Source of the DNA: Oceaniradius stylonematis
Lineage (GTDB): Bacteria; Pseudomonadota; Alphaproteobacteria; Rhizobiales; Rhizobiaceae
DNA: 64,000 nt
Reading direction: 5' to 3'
NCBI RefSeq assembly: GCF_003149475.2
Contig: NZ_QFWV02000001.1
Coordinates: 193,652 to 257,651 of the forward strand
In this document: piece after piece, positions 18,130 to 26,970 of the stretch
How positions within the stretch are numbered: position 1 is the first letter of the stretch
Layout of the letters: every line of letters begins with the position of its first letter
Position numbers and translations under genes: made by a program
Notes under the pieces: model-generated
The model's database searches: none
Seen by the model: only the letters and a program-made list of their open reading frames with translations
Told to the model about the DNA's origin: nothing

Positions 18130-18546
18130 GTGGCAAAACCTGACCTTGGAACCAAGCGCGTGTGCCCCGAGACGGGCCGCAAGTTCTACGATCTGAACAA
18201 GGACCCGATCGTCTCTCCCTATACGGGCAAGTCCTACCCGCTCTCCTTCTTCGAGGATGATGGCGCCGACGTCGTCGAGGCCAAGCCCGAAAAGGTCAAA
18301 GAGGACGTCGCGGAGACAACCGAGGAAGAGACCGAGACCGAGGGCCCGGAAGTGCTGTCGCTTGAGGATGCCGACGAGGAAAACGCCGAGGAAGGCGACG
18401 ACAATCTGCCGGACCTTGGCGACAATACCGACGACGAAGTCCTGGACGATGACGAGGAAGAAGACGACACGTTTCTTCCCAGCGACGATGAAGACGAGGA
18501 CGATGTCAGCGGCATCGTCGAAATCAATCCGGACGAAGACGACTGA
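18130..18546 (+). CDS. TIGR02300 family (FYDLN acid) protein
   Basis: 138 aa. The conserved head contains GTKRVCPETGRKFYDLNKDPIVSPYTGKSYP (residues 7-37), the family hallmark; the remainder is an extremely acidic, presumably disordered tail with runs of Asp and Glu. Function is unknown in all relatives. The start is GTG 18130 with GAGG nine bases upstream. Divergent from the AroA-like gene and followed by tRNA-Ala, the usual order in Hyphomicrobiales. Confidence 0.93.
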   Translation: MAKPDLGTKRVCPETGRKFYDLNKDPIVSPYTGKSYPLSFFEDDGADVVEAKPEKVKEDVAETTEEETETEGPEVLSLEDADEENAEEGDDNLPDLGDNTDDEVLDDDEEEDDTFLPSDDEDEDDVSGIVEINPDEDD

Positions 18547-18631
18547 TCGTCCGCTGCGGCACAAAAGACCTTGATTAGGCGCCGGTGAGATTGTATCGAG
18601 CGCCGGTTCGCTCAAGCGGACCATCCTTTAC

Positions 18632-18707
<76 letters not shown>

Positions 18708-18715
18708 ATTTTTTT

Positions 18716-18780
18716 GCGGGTTGCCGCCCGCCAACCCAACCCGCCGGTTCCGGTGAGAGGATTATCCTCTCACCTCCACC
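18716..18780 (+). repeat. Post-tRNA element, copy 2, with perfect hairpin
   Basis: Aligns with the DNA following tRNA-Leu at 7985-8051. It contains a perfect 10-bp inverted repeat with a 3-base loop at 18752-18774 (GGTGAGAGGA / TCCTCTCACC). No long T-run follows, so it may be a processing or termination signal for the tRNA transcript, or a small dispersed repeat attached to tRNA 3' ends. The convergent TPP-enzyme gene ends at 18791. Confidence 0.5.
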
Positions 18781-18790
18781 ATTTTCCTGA

Positions 18791-20428
18791 TCAATCGAGT
18801 GTGCGGGTCGGGCTCAGCGCGCGCGGGTCGGTGACGATCTCGATCAGGCTGGCGCCATCGCTCGCAAGGGCGCGCTGCATGGCCGGGGCGAACTGGCGGG
18901 TTTCGGCGACGCGTTCGGCTTCAAGGCCATAGGCGCGTGCAAGCGCGACGAAATCGGGATTGTCCAGGGACGTGCCCGAGATGCGGCCGGGATAGTGCAT
19001 CTCCTGATGCATGCGGATCGTGCCATACATGGAATTGTTGACGACCAGAACGATGATGCCGAGCCTTTCCTGGGCCACCGTCCCCAGTTCCTGGACGGTC
19101 ATTTGCAGGCATCCGTCGCCGGCCAGCGCGACCACCGGCCTGCCGGGTTCGGCGAGCTTGGCGGCGACCGCGGCCGGCAAGCCATAGCCCATCGACCCGG
19201 AGGTCGGCGCGACCTGCGTGCGGTAACGCCGGTGGCGGTAGAAGCGATGCAGCCAGGCGGCATAGTTGCCGGCCCCATTGGTCAGGATCGCGTCGTCCGG
19301 TAGGTTCTCGCGGAGCCAGATGATCGCTTCGCCCAGATTGAACGTGCCGGGCATGGCGGTGGCTTCGTCCGTCCAGCCGCGATAAGCCGCGTTGCGCTCG
19401 GCAGTCCATTTTGCCCAGACGGGATCGCGCGGCGCCTCAAGCCCTTCGGCAGCGTCGAGGAACGCGCCGACCGAAGCGGCGACCGGCAGGGCCGGCTGGA
19501 ATACATGGCCCAACTCATCGGGCTCGGGATGGATGTGGACAAGCGTCTGGCGCGGCACCGGGGCGTCGAACAGCGTGTAGCCGGACGTCGTGCAGTCGCC
19601 TAGCCGCGCGCCGAGCGCTATGACCAGATCGCTGTTGCGGATCGCATCGGCCAGCGCAGGATTGATGCCAAGGCCGGCATCGCCCGCATACTGAGCGTGA
19701 GTGTTGGGAAACCGGTCCTGCGCCCGGAACGCGCAGGACACCGGCAACGACCAGCGCTCGGCGAAGGCGACAAAGCGATCGACCAGACCTGCATCCCAGC
19801 CCGGCCCGCCGGCAATGACCAGCGGCCGTTCGGCCGCGTGAAGCATTTCTCCAAGCCGTTTGATGGCGTCGGGGTCCGGATGGGCGCTGATGGGCTGTGA
19901 CATGGGCGCGGCGACGGTGTCGGCGGTGCCGGACAGCACGTCCTCGGGCAACGCCAGCACGACGGGGCCGGGCCGGCCGGACTGCGCCACGGAGAAGGCG
20001 CGCGCCATGTATTCGGGCAGGCGTTCGGTCTGGTTGACCTGCGCCGCCCATTTGACCTGATCGCCAAACATAGCCTTGACGTCGACTTCCTGGAACGCCT
20101 CGCGATCCATGTCGCCGCGCGCCACCTGACCCATCAGCACGATCATCGGCGTTGAATCCTGCGCAGCGACATGCACGCCCGCATAGGCATTGGCCGCGCC
20201 CGGCCCGCGCGTCACCAGACAGATGCCGGGCCGGCCGGTCAGCTTGGCGTGCGCATCGGCCATCATCGCCGCCCCACCCTCCTGGCGGGCGATGGTCAAC
20301 CGGATTTGCGGCGCATCGTGCAGCGCATCGAGCACCGGCAGGTAGCTCTCGCCGGGCACGCCAAAAACTTGCGTGACGCCATTTTCGATCAGAGCGTCGA
20401 CGACCAGTTGCCCGCCGGATTTGGCCAT
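18791..20428 (-). CDS. Thiamine-diphosphate-dependent enzyme, acetolactate-synthase-like
   Basis: 545 aa with the three ThDP-enzyme domains: PYR (about 1-165; catalytic Glu in ARQEGGAAMMADAH near 50), central (about 190-320) and PP (about 370-530; Mg/ThDP motif GDGCLQMTVQELGTVAQERLG followed by NNSMYG). No FAD-binding signature can be judged by eye. Similar to IlvB-like catabolic enzymes; substrate unknown. The start is 45 bp downstream of phnN on the same strand, so it may be read from the phnC operon, which raises the question of a 2-oxoacid or phosphonopyruvate-type substrate, although phosphonopyruvate decarboxylases are shorter. Confidence 0.85.
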   Translation of the reverse strand: MAKSGGQLVVDALIENGVTQVFGVPGESYLPVLDALHDAPQIRLTIARQEGGAAMMADAHAKLTGRPGICLVTRGPGAANAYAGVHVAAQDSTPMIVLMGQVARGDMDREAFQEVDVKAMFGDQVKWAAQVNQTERLPEYMARAFSVAQSGRPGPVVLALPEDVLSGTADTVAAPMSQPISAHPDPDAIKRLGEMLHAAERPLVIAGGPGWDAGLVDRFVAFAERWSLPVSCAFRAQDRFPNTHAQYAGDAGLGINPALADAIRNSDLVIALGARLGDCTTSGYTLFDAPVPRQTLVHIHPEPDELGHVFQPALPVAASVGAFLDAAEGLEAPRDPVWAKWTAERNAAYRGWTDEATAMPGTFNLGEAIIWLRENLPDDAILTNGAGNYAAWLHRFYRHRRYRTQVAPTSGSMGYGLPAAVAAKLAEPGRPVVALAGDGCLQMTVQELGTVAQERLGIIVLVVNNSMYGTIRMHQEMHYPGRISGTSLDNPDFVALARAYGLEAERVAETRQFAPAMQRALASDGASLIEIVTDPRALSPTRTLD

Positions 20429-20473
20429 GTCCCGATCCCGATCCTATGCCGTTGCGGCGGATGGTGTGTGCGC

Positions 20474-21085
20474 TCAGCCGGGATTCGTCAAGACCGGGCG
20501 CAGCCGTGCAACGGCGCCCGACAGGCGCGCACGGACCAGATCGGCCAGCGCGTCGCCCGCGATGGCGAGCGGGCCGCTATTGTCGATGGTCACCGCCGTA
20601 TCGGCGCCGCGATAGGCGGGCACGGAGCGGCGGAGACGGCCGGCGATCTGTTCTGCCGTTTCGCGTCCGCGCGCGGCAAGGCGCGCTGCGATCACCTCGG
20701 GGTCGGCGACGATCTCGACCACCTGAACGTGCGGAAACCGGTCAAACAGCCGGTCGAGCGCCTGGCGCGATCCGTTGACGATGGCAACGCCGCCGGTCTC
20801 GACATGGTCGAGAACCGCCGTCGGGATGCCGTAATGCAGGCCGTGCGCCTGCCATTCGGCACAGAAGGCGCCTTCAGCCAGCAGCCGGCGAAACTGGTCT
20901 TCGGTGACCGGATCATGGTCTTCGCCCCGGCTGTCGGCGGGACGGCTGATGACGCGGCGCACGAACAGGACACGGTGGTCGCAGGCCAGCGCGGCGCGCG
21001 CATGGTTGATGACACTGTCCTTGCCGACGCCGCTGCGCCCGACGACAGCAAAGAGCATGCCGGTCGCAGGATCGACGCCGCCCAT
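20474..21085 (-). CDS. phnN: Ribose 1,5-bisphosphate phosphokinase
   Basis: 203-aa P-loop kinase: VVGRSGVGKDSVI at residues 14-26, VRRVISRPADSRGEDHDPVTEDQF near 43-66 and a guanylate-kinase-like fold. It makes PRPP from ribose 1,5-bisphosphate in the C-P lyase pathway. Its ATG shares one base with the phnM stop codon, indicating translational coupling. Confidence 0.95.
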   Translation of the reverse strand: MGGVDPATGMLFAVVGRSGVGKDSVINHARAALACDHRVLFVRRVISRPADSRGEDHDPVTEDQFRRLLAEGAFCAEWQAHGLHYGIPTAVLDHVETGGVAIVNGSRQALDRLFDRFPHVQVVEIVADPEVIAARLAARGRETAEQIAGRLRRSVPAYRGADTAVTIDNSGPLAIAGDALADLVRARLSGAVARLRPVLTNPG

Positions 21086-22224
21086 CAGGCCACCCGGCGC
21101 CCCTCGCGCCAGACCTGGCGGACGACCGGAATCGTGTCCTGACGGCCCACACGCACCAGATCGGCGCGCAGGCCGGGCGCCAGCCGGCCCCGGTCGTCGA
21201 GCCCCACCTGACGTGCCGGATTGGCCGTCACCATGGCGATCGCGTCCGGCAGGTCGATATGGTCGATCTCCTCGGCCAGAACGAACGGCGCGTAGACCAG
21301 CGAGAACGGCACATAGTCGGACGACAGCACGTCGAGAACGCCTTCGCGCGCCAGTTCGCGGGCGGCAATGTTGCCCGAGTGCGACTTGCCGCGCACAACA
21401 TTGGGCGCGCCCATCAGAACGCCCATGCCCGCATCGTGGCTCGCCTTGGCCGCGGTCATCGATGTCGGGAACTCGGCCACCGTGACGTTGAACTGTTTGG
21501 CTTCCTCGACATGATCGAGCGTCGCATCGTCATGGCTGGCAATGGCAATGCCGCGTGCCGCGCAGATCGCAGCCAGCGCGTGCCGGTGCTTGTCCGAATA
21601 GATCGCCGACTGCATCTGCCGGCGTTCGACAAAGGCGCGGAACTCCTCGTCGGACAGGCCGCGCTTGGTCTTGTAGTAGAGCTCGTACTGGTCAAGCGTC
21701 TGGAACTGGCGCTGGCCGGGCGCGTGATCCATCAGCGAGATCAAGCCGACGGCCTCATCGTCCTCGAATTCGGAAAAATGGTCCATCACGTCGGCGGCGG
21801 ACACCTCGCAGCGCAAATGGATGCGGTGCTCGGCGCGCAACCGGCCCTCGCGCTGCGCCTCCTGGATGGCGCCTGACATGGCCCGCATCTCGCCTTTTTC
21901 GAAGCCGCCATCCTCGTCGGAACCCAGCCGCAGGCAATCGAACACGGTGGTGATGCCGGAAGCCGCGATCTGCGAATCATGGGCCTGAATGGCGGCGGTC
22001 AGCGGCCAGCGAACGCCGGGACGCGGCGCGAAATGCTGCTCGAGATGGTCGGTGTGCAGCTCGATCAGCCCGGGGACGACATAGTCGCCATCCATGTCCT
22101 CGCCATGGGCCACGGCGCCGGCATCAATGTCGGTGATCACGCCATCTTCGATGACGATCGTGCCGTGCAGGACCTGATCTTCAAGAACGAGGTTGGCGTT
22201 GGTCAGAACGGTTTGCGGCGTCAT
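21085..22224 (-). CDS. phnM: Alpha-D-ribose 1-methylphosphonate 5-triphosphate diphosphatase
   Basis: 379-aa amidohydrolase-superfamily enzyme. GLIELHTDHLEQHFAPRPGVRW (metal-binding HxDxxE region, residues 53-74), IASHDDATLDHV (near 229-240) and LSSDYVP (near 300) are present. It cleaves pyrophosphate from the triphosphate formed by PhnGHLI. It overlaps phnN by one base; 112 bp separate it from phnE2, with a short GGCGC/GCGCC repeat but no T-run. Confidence 0.96.
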   Translation of the reverse strand: MTPQTVLTNANLVLEDQVLHGTIVIEDGVITDIDAGAVAHGEDMDGDYVVPGLIELHTDHLEQHFAPRPGVRWPLTAAIQAHDSQIAASGITTVFDCLRLGSDEDGGFEKGEMRAMSGAIQEAQREGRLRAEHRIHLRCEVSAADVMDHFSEFEDDEAVGLISLMDHAPGQRQFQTLDQYELYYKTKRGLSDEEFRAFVERRQMQSAIYSDKHRHALAAICAARGIAIASHDDATLDHVEEAKQFNVTVAEFPTSMTAAKASHDAGMGVLMGAPNVVRGKSHSGNIAARELAREGVLDVLSSDYVPFSLVYAPFVLAEEIDHIDLPDAIAMVTANPARQVGLDDRGRLAPGLRADLVRVGRQDTIPVVRQVWREGRRVA

Positions 22225-22336
22225 CGGATGCGCTTCTCTTTGTCGGGGAATCGGCGCATTGGCGCCGGCCTTCCTATGGTCCGTCTTTATGACGTTTGCG
22301 TGACCGTCTCAACGCAGACACGCGGCGATCAAGCCG

Positions 22337-23962
22337 TCAGCCCGCCTGGCGGCCGACCAGCCGTGCCCGCAAGGCGCCGGAGACGTTGTCGAAGATGAAG
22401 ACGACGATCAGGATCAGGATGACCATGTAGAAGACGTTTTCCCAGTCCTGATTGGTGCGCATGGCTTCCCAGAGCTTGAGGCCGATGCCGCCGGCCCCGA
22501 CAGCGCCGATGATCGTCGCAGACCGCGTGTTGGACTCCCAGAAATAGAGCGCCTGGCTGGCAAAGATGGGCAGCACCTGCGGCACCACGCCGAAACGCTG
22601 GACAGCCGCCGGGCCCGCGCCGACCGAGCGGACCCCTTCGCGCTGCTTGTCGTCGATGTTTTCCAGCGCTTCGGAATAGAGTTTGCCGAGTGTACCCGTG
22701 TCGGTGAAGAAGATCGCCGAAATGCCGGCCAGCGGCCCCGGGCCGAAGGCGCGGGTGAAGAACAGGGCCCAGATCAGCATGTCGACCGAGCGCAGGAAGT
22801 CGAAGAAGCGCTTGAGGATCTGGTTGACGAACCGGTTGGGCGTGATGTTGCGGGCGGCGGCAAAGGACAGCGGAAAGGCGATGAAGACCGCAAAGAGCGT
22901 GCCGACGAAGGCCATCACGATGGTCTGCAGCAGTTTGATCCAGACATCGCCGTGCTGCCATTCGGCGTTGTAGACGATGTTCTGCCACATGATGCCGAAG
23001 TTGGACCGCCCCTCCTCGATCGGCGGGCCGAACGCCTTGCCCATGACCTCGCCGAAGCCCAGGCCCCAATAGGGCGAAGCCGGATCGAACACGAAATTCT
23101 CCCAGCCCAGGAAGCGGCGATTGACCTTGACCTCGCGGTGACGGATTTCTGCACGCCCGTAAAAGCCGAAGTCGATGAAGACCTTGGCGCCCGGCGCGCG
23201 CTGGCTTGCCCACTCTGGCAGCGGCCCCTGCGGCAGGACCTGCTCGTTCTCCCGGTCGATCAGAACGTCAAGCGTGCCATTGTAGCGGGTAACGATGACG
23301 CGGTCGGGGGTCACGTCGATGGTGCCGCGCTCATAGATGGTCACCAGAGCGCGCGCGACGCCCTGCCGCGTTTCCGTGACGACCGCCTCGTCCGCCGCCG
23401 GCGCCGCGCCGCCAAGGGCATTGTCTTCGGCCGTCAATGTCGCATCGGAATTGGGCGACATGAACGAGAAGCCCTCGTCGGCCGGCGTTGCCGCCGCATC
23501 GCCATCAAGCGCGTTGTCCTCGGCGGTCAGCGTCGCATCGGAGTTGGGCGACATGAAAGAGCCCGACGCCGGTGCGGCCGATGCCGAATTGTCCGTCGGG
23601 CGGTCGACGATAACTGTGACGGTACCCTGTTCCGTCTCGATCCAGTCGGGATCGGGGTTCTCGCCGAGCGGCGAAAAGCGCGGGAACGTCACCTCGATCT
23701 CGCCGTCGCGATATTCGATGTCCGGCCGCACCTCATAGGACACCCAGTCGGCCAGATAGGTGCCGGCAATGTTCCAGTTGCCGTTGGCAAAGACCTGGCC
23801 GATCGAGAAGAACCAGAAGGCGTAGATGCAGTAGGCGGTCACCGCGGCGACGGCCAGCGGCGCGGCGAAGCGCTTGTGGAAGGGCCGCCGGAACACGTCA
23901 GGCTGGCGAGCCATGATCTCGTCGATCCGGGCGGCGGAAAGCGGTTGGGCGGACATGGTCAT
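22337..23962 (-). CDS. phnE: Phosphonate ABC transporter permease 2, long form
   Basis: 541-aa permease, much longer than the about 260-300 aa of simple PhnE. One N-terminal membrane segment (about 37-58) is followed by a periplasmic region to about residue 320, then the transport domain with SVGAGPAAVQRFGVVPQVLPIFASQ (EAA loop) and a late IIGAVGAGGIGLKLWEAMRTNQ. The periplasmic region holds an 18-residue perfect repeat (residues 135-152 and 166-183). Start ATG 23962 has AGGGGAG nine bases upstream. It lies 13 bp after phnE1. Confidence 0.93.
   Translation of the reverse strand: MTMSAQPLSAARIDEIMARQPDVFRRPFHKRFAAPLAVAAVTAYCIYAFWFFSIGQVFANGNWNIAGTYLADWVSYEVRPDIEYRDGEIEVTFPRFSPLGENPDPDWIETEQGTVTVIVDRPTDNSASAAPASGSFMSPNSDATLTAEDNALDGDAAATPADEGFSFMSPNSDATLTAEDNALGGAAPAADEAVVTETRQGVARALVTIYERGTIDVTPDRVIVTRYNGTLDVLIDRENEQVLPQGPLPEWASQRAPGAKVFIDFGFYGRAEIRHREVKVNRRFLGWENFVFDPASPYWGLGFGEVMGKAFGPPIEEGRSNFGIMWQNIVYNAEWQHGDVWIKLLQTIVMAFVGTLFAVFIAFPLSFAAARNITPNRFVNQILKRFFDFLRSVDMLIWALFFTRAFGPGPLAGISAIFFTDTGTLGKLYSEALENIDDKQREGVRSVGAGPAAVQRFGVVPQVLPIFASQALYFWESNTRSATIIGAVGAGGIGLKLWEAMRTNQDWENVFYMVILILIVVFIFDNVSGALRARLVGRQAG
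23414..23560 (-). repeat. Tandem 18-residue repeat coded within phnE2
   Basis: SFMSPNSDATLTAEDNAL is encoded twice, at 23507-23560 and 23414-23467, 31 codons apart. The two 54-base units differ at about eight positions and every difference is synonymous. The intervening and flanking sequence is Ala/Asp/Gly-rich linker. The location is the predicted periplasmic loop. Confidence 0.9.
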
Positions 23963-23975
23963 GGCATCATCTCCC

Positions 23976-24947
23976 CTAAGCGCCGAACTGGAAGGCCTGG
24001 TCGCCGACGATCTTGCGGCGCAGCCAGGCCGAAAGCTGATCGACGGCGACGATGGTGACGAAAAGAAGGAGTATGATCGCCAGCGTCTTGGCCTCGTGGC
24101 CGCGGCTGATCGACAGGCGCAGCACCTCGCCAATGCCGCCCGCGCCCACCGCACCGATGATGGTGGAGGCGCGCACATTGATCTCAAGCCGCAGCAGCGT
24201 GTAGCTGAGAAAATTCGGCATGATCTGCGGCACGATGCCGAACCAGACGCGTTCGGTCCAGTTGGCGCCGACCGCGCGCAGACCCTCATCGGGTTTCATG
24301 TCGGCGTTTTCGACCACCTCGAAGAACATCTTGCCGAGCGCGCCGATCGTGTGGATCGACACGGCGATGATCGCCGGCACCGGGCCAAGCGAGAAGATGG
24401 CAAGGAAGAAGCCGGCGATGACGATCTCCGGGAAGGCGCGCAGGAACTCCATGAAGCGGCGCACGACAAAGCGCAGCCAGCGGGTCGTGGTCAGGTTGGT
24501 GGCGGCCAGAAAGCAGAGAAGGAAGCCGAAGATGAAGCCGATCAGGGTCGACAGGATCGCGATATTGAGCGTCTCGACCATCTTGTGGATGTATTCGGGG
24601 ACGTACCAGGTGCCCCAGAAATAGACGCGGCCATCGGGGTAATCATATTTGAACGAGCCGTCATAGTAGGGGCTCTCAAGATCGAACAGCGCCCGCCAGA
24701 CCTCCCAGCCGTCGCGCGGGATCATGCCGCCGACAAAATCGAAGAAATGCGGCAGCCGGTCGAAGAACTTGCCTGCATTGGTCTCGTTGGCGAACCACAG
24801 CGACGCAAACAGCGCAACGAACAGGATGCCCAGGCTCAACGCCGTGTAGAGACGGCGCTGGCGGACGAGATCGCGCCAGTGGCGATCGACATCGTATTGC
24901 CCGTTTCGGACATACGCGTCGGGATCGTGCAAGTCTGTCGATGCCAT
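23976..24947 (-). CDS. phnE: Phosphonate ABC transporter permease 1
   Basis: 323-aa inner-membrane protein. A membrane segment near residues 36-52, a periplasmic stretch (DGSFKYDYPDGRVYFWGTWYVPEY) and a C-terminal transport domain with the EAA-type loop GLRAVGANWTERVWFGIVPQIMPN and STIIGAVGAGGIGEVLRLSISRGHE. It pairs with PhnE2 in the PhnCDE importer. 72 bp separate it from phnD. Confidence 0.94.
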   Translation of the reverse strand: MASTDLHDPDAYVRNGQYDVDRHWRDLVRQRRLYTALSLGILFVALFASLWFANETNAGKFFDRLPHFFDFVGGMIPRDGWEVWRALFDLESPYYDGSFKYDYPDGRVYFWGTWYVPEYIHKMVETLNIAILSTLIGFIFGFLLCFLAATNLTTTRWLRFVVRRFMEFLRAFPEIVIAGFFLAIFSLGPVPAIIAVSIHTIGALGKMFFEVVENADMKPDEGLRAVGANWTERVWFGIVPQIMPNFLSYTLLRLEINVRASTIIGAVGAGGIGEVLRLSISRGHEAKTLAIILLLFVTIVAVDQLSAWLRRKIVGDQAFQFGA

Positions 24948-25019
24948 GGGAAAAGGTCCGCCAGATGATGACGCGCCGCGCCCCTTTCGGAACGCGGCGC
25001 GGCATGGTGTCGATCAGGC

Positions 25020-25919
25020 TCAGGAGCCGATCTTGGACTTACGGGCGGCGACGATGGTCTCGTAGAACGAGTGGTCCACGTCGATGAAGCCGGCGAAATC
25101 GCCGCCCTGGACCGAGCGGAAGCAGTCCGGATGGTTTTCGGGCATGGCCTTGAAGAACTCGATGAACCTGGCGCGCACGTCCTGATCGAGCTGGTTGGAG
25201 ACGACGATCGGGCCGTTCGGGATCAGCGGCGAGCGCCACACTTCGTTGACCTCGTCCATGTCCAGAAGGCCCTTGTCGACCATCTTGCGGATGTTGCCCG
25301 AGGTGTAGCCGTCGGCGAACTCGCCAACGCCCGACGACCAGGTCACCTGAACGTCGAAATTGCCCTTCAGCATTTCGAGAACGCCATTCTCATGGCCGCC
25401 GCCGAAGCCGGTTTCGGAGAAGTATTCGTCGACCGGCATGCCGAGCTGTGCCGGCAGGGCGACGGACGGAACGAGGAAGCCGGAGGTGGAGTCCGGGTCG
25501 GCAAAGCCGAGCCGCTTGCCCCGTGCGTCCTCGATCGACTCGATGCCCGAATCCTTGCGGGCCAGCATGATCGAATAATAGCCGGTGGCGCCATCCACCT
25601 GCTGGGTGGTTAGGACCGGGTCAACGGCTTCGGGGTCTTCGAGATAGACCTTGGCATAGGCCGAGGCGCCCAGTTCGGCATAGTCGAGCGTGCCGCCAAG
25701 CAGGCCCTGGACGACGCCGTCATAGTCGGCGGCGGGGAAAAGCTGAACTTCCTTGACGCCGATGGCTTCGGGCAGAAGGTCGATCAGGCACTGGTTGTTG
25801 CGCAGGCGGTCGGCTTCGTTTTCACCGCCCAGAATGCCGACGCGGAACACGTCCTGTGCATGGGCGCTGGTGGCAACGAGAGCGACGGCAGCGGTCGCGA
25901 GCAGGGTCTTCTTCAGCAT
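25020..25919 (-). CDS. phnD: Phosphonate ABC transporter substrate-binding protein
   Basis: 299 aa. Signal peptide MLKKTLLATAAVALVATSAHA; mature protein begins QDVFRVGILGGENEADRLRN. LDYAELGASAYAKVY, GFADPDSTSGFLVPS and NGPIVVSNQLD are conserved PhnD segments surrounding the phosphonate pocket. ATG 25919 has GGGAG 8 bases upstream; an in-frame ATG 36 bases earlier would break the signal peptide. Preceded by a hairpin with T-run that separates it from phnC. Confidence 0.95.
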   Translation of the reverse strand: MLKKTLLATAAVALVATSAHAQDVFRVGILGGENEADRLRNNQCLIDLLPEAIGVKEVQLFPAADYDGVVQGLLGGTLDYAELGASAYAKVYLEDPEAVDPVLTTQQVDGATGYYSIMLARKDSGIESIEDARGKRLGFADPDSTSGFLVPSVALPAQLGMPVDEYFSETGFGGGHENGVLEMLKGNFDVQVTWSSGVGEFADGYTSGNIRKMVDKGLLDMDEVNEVWRSPLIPNGPIVVSNQLDQDVRARFIEFFKAMPENHPDCFRSVQGGDFAGFIDVDHSFYETIVAARKSKIGS

Positions 25920-25978
25920 GTTTGGTCTCCCGGAAGTGGCATGAAGATCGGGCATGGCCCGGTTGGCCGTGTTGAAAC

Positions 25979-26009
25979 AAAAAAACCGCCCGTCCGGCCC
26001 GGCGAGCGG
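25979..26009 (-). terminator. Intercistronic terminator or attenuator between phnC and phnD
   Basis: On the minus strand CCGCTCG and CGGGCGG form a 7-bp stem (one G-T pair) with a GC-rich inner part, followed directly by seven T. It lies 9 bp after the phnC stop and 60 bp before the phnD start, inside an otherwise continuous operon. Confidence 0.75.
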
Positions 26010-26018
26010 CTAAACCTG

Positions 26019-26855
26019 TCAGGCGCCAACCAGCGCCGGTTCCTTGGTTTCCTTGGCGCGTGCGGGCCTTGCCGGCGCGAGGCTGGTCGAGGTGACGGCT
26101 TCGGAGAACGCATCCTCGAGCCCGTCCGCGCCATAGATCGAACGGGCGGCGGCCTCTGTCAGATCGTCCGGTCCGCCATCGAACACGACCTTGCCCGCCT
26201 GCATGCCGATGATGCGCTCGCAGAAGGTGCGGGCGGTGTCGAGCGTGTGCAGATTGGTGACGACGGTGATGCCGTCATTGCGGTTGATGTCGCGCAGCGA
26301 CTGCATGACGATCTGAGCGTTGCGCGGATCGAGCGACGCGATCGGCTCGTCGGCGAGAATGACCTTGGGCTGCTGCATCAGGGCGCGGGCGATCGCGACC
26401 CGCTGCTGCTGGCCGCCCGACAGGGTTCCGGCGCGCTGCATCGCGGCGCGCTCGATGCCCAGCCGTTCGAGCGCCGCGATCGCCATGGCGCGTTCCTGAT
26501 CGGAGAAGATGTTCAACAGGCTTGCCACCGACGAGCGGTGGTTGAGCCGCCCGAGCATCACATTGGTCAGAACGTCGAGGCGCGGCACCAGATTGAACTG
26601 CTGGAAGATCATGGCGCAGTCGCGCTGCCAGTTGCGCAGCTTCTGCCCGCGCAGCGCCGACACGTTCGTGCCGGAGAAGACGATCTTGCCCTCGGTCGTG
26701 TCGATCAGCCGGTTGATCATCCGCAGCAGCGTCGACTTGCCCGCGCCAGAGGCGCCGATAACGCCCACCATCTGCCCTTCGGGAATGCCGATCGTCACAT
26801 TGTCGACGGCGACATTGGTCCCGAAACGACGGGTGACCTGGCTGACTTCGAGCAT
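26019..26855 (-). CDS. phnC: Phosphonate ABC transporter ATP-binding protein
   Basis: 278-aa ATPase. Walker [13 protein letters not shown] near residue 33-44, [21 protein letters not shown] near 83-103, [15 protein letters not shown] near 148-162, Walker [13 protein letters not shown] near 168-179 and [10 protein letters not shown] near 205 (PhnC-type H-loop). Start is ATG 26855 (AAGG 11 bases before); an in-frame GTG 27 bases earlier is possible. First gene of phnC-D-E1-E2-M-N, preceded by the PHO array at 26919-26947. Confidence 0.94.
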   Translation of the reverse strand: MLEVSQVTRRFGTNVAVDNVTIGIPEGQMVGVIGASGAGKSTLLRMINRLIDTTEGKIVFSGTNVSALRGQKLRNWQRDCAMIFQQFNLVPRLDVLTNVMLGRLNHRSSVASLLNIFSDQERAMAIAALERLGIERAAMQRAGTLSGGQQQRVAIARALMQQPKVILADEPIASLDPRNAQIVMQSLRDINRNDGITVVTNLHTLDTARTFCERIIGMQAGKVVFDGGPDDLTEAAARSIYGADGLEDAFSEAVTSTSLAPARPARAKETKEPALVGA

Positions 26856-26918
26856 TCGCAAAGGACCTTTTCGCAACCGCACACGTTTCGCGGCCTATCG
26901 GCCCGATGTGAATGTCCA

Positions 26919-26947
26919 ATGTCAGTTCGGTGTCAGTTGTGTAACAG
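26919..26947 (-). promoter_or_regulatory. PHO-box-like triple repeat upstream of phnC
   Basis: On the minus strand three 7-bp units CTGTTAC, CTGACAC and CTGACAT occur with exact 11-bp periodicity (4-bp spacers ACAA and CGAA). The rhizobial PHO box is two or more CTGTCAT units with this spacing; the last two units differ from it at position four (A for T). The array ends 63 bp before the phnC ATG, a usual place for PhoB binding. Confidence 0.7.
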
Positions 26948-26970
26948 TCCACAGCCCCGAACCAGGCTTG

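Noticed and set aside
18036-18624. Extension of the AroA-like frame upstream to 18624
   Set aside because: The extra residues are the antisense reading of the TIGR02300 acidic protein (Val/Ile/Phe-rich), not AroA sequence.
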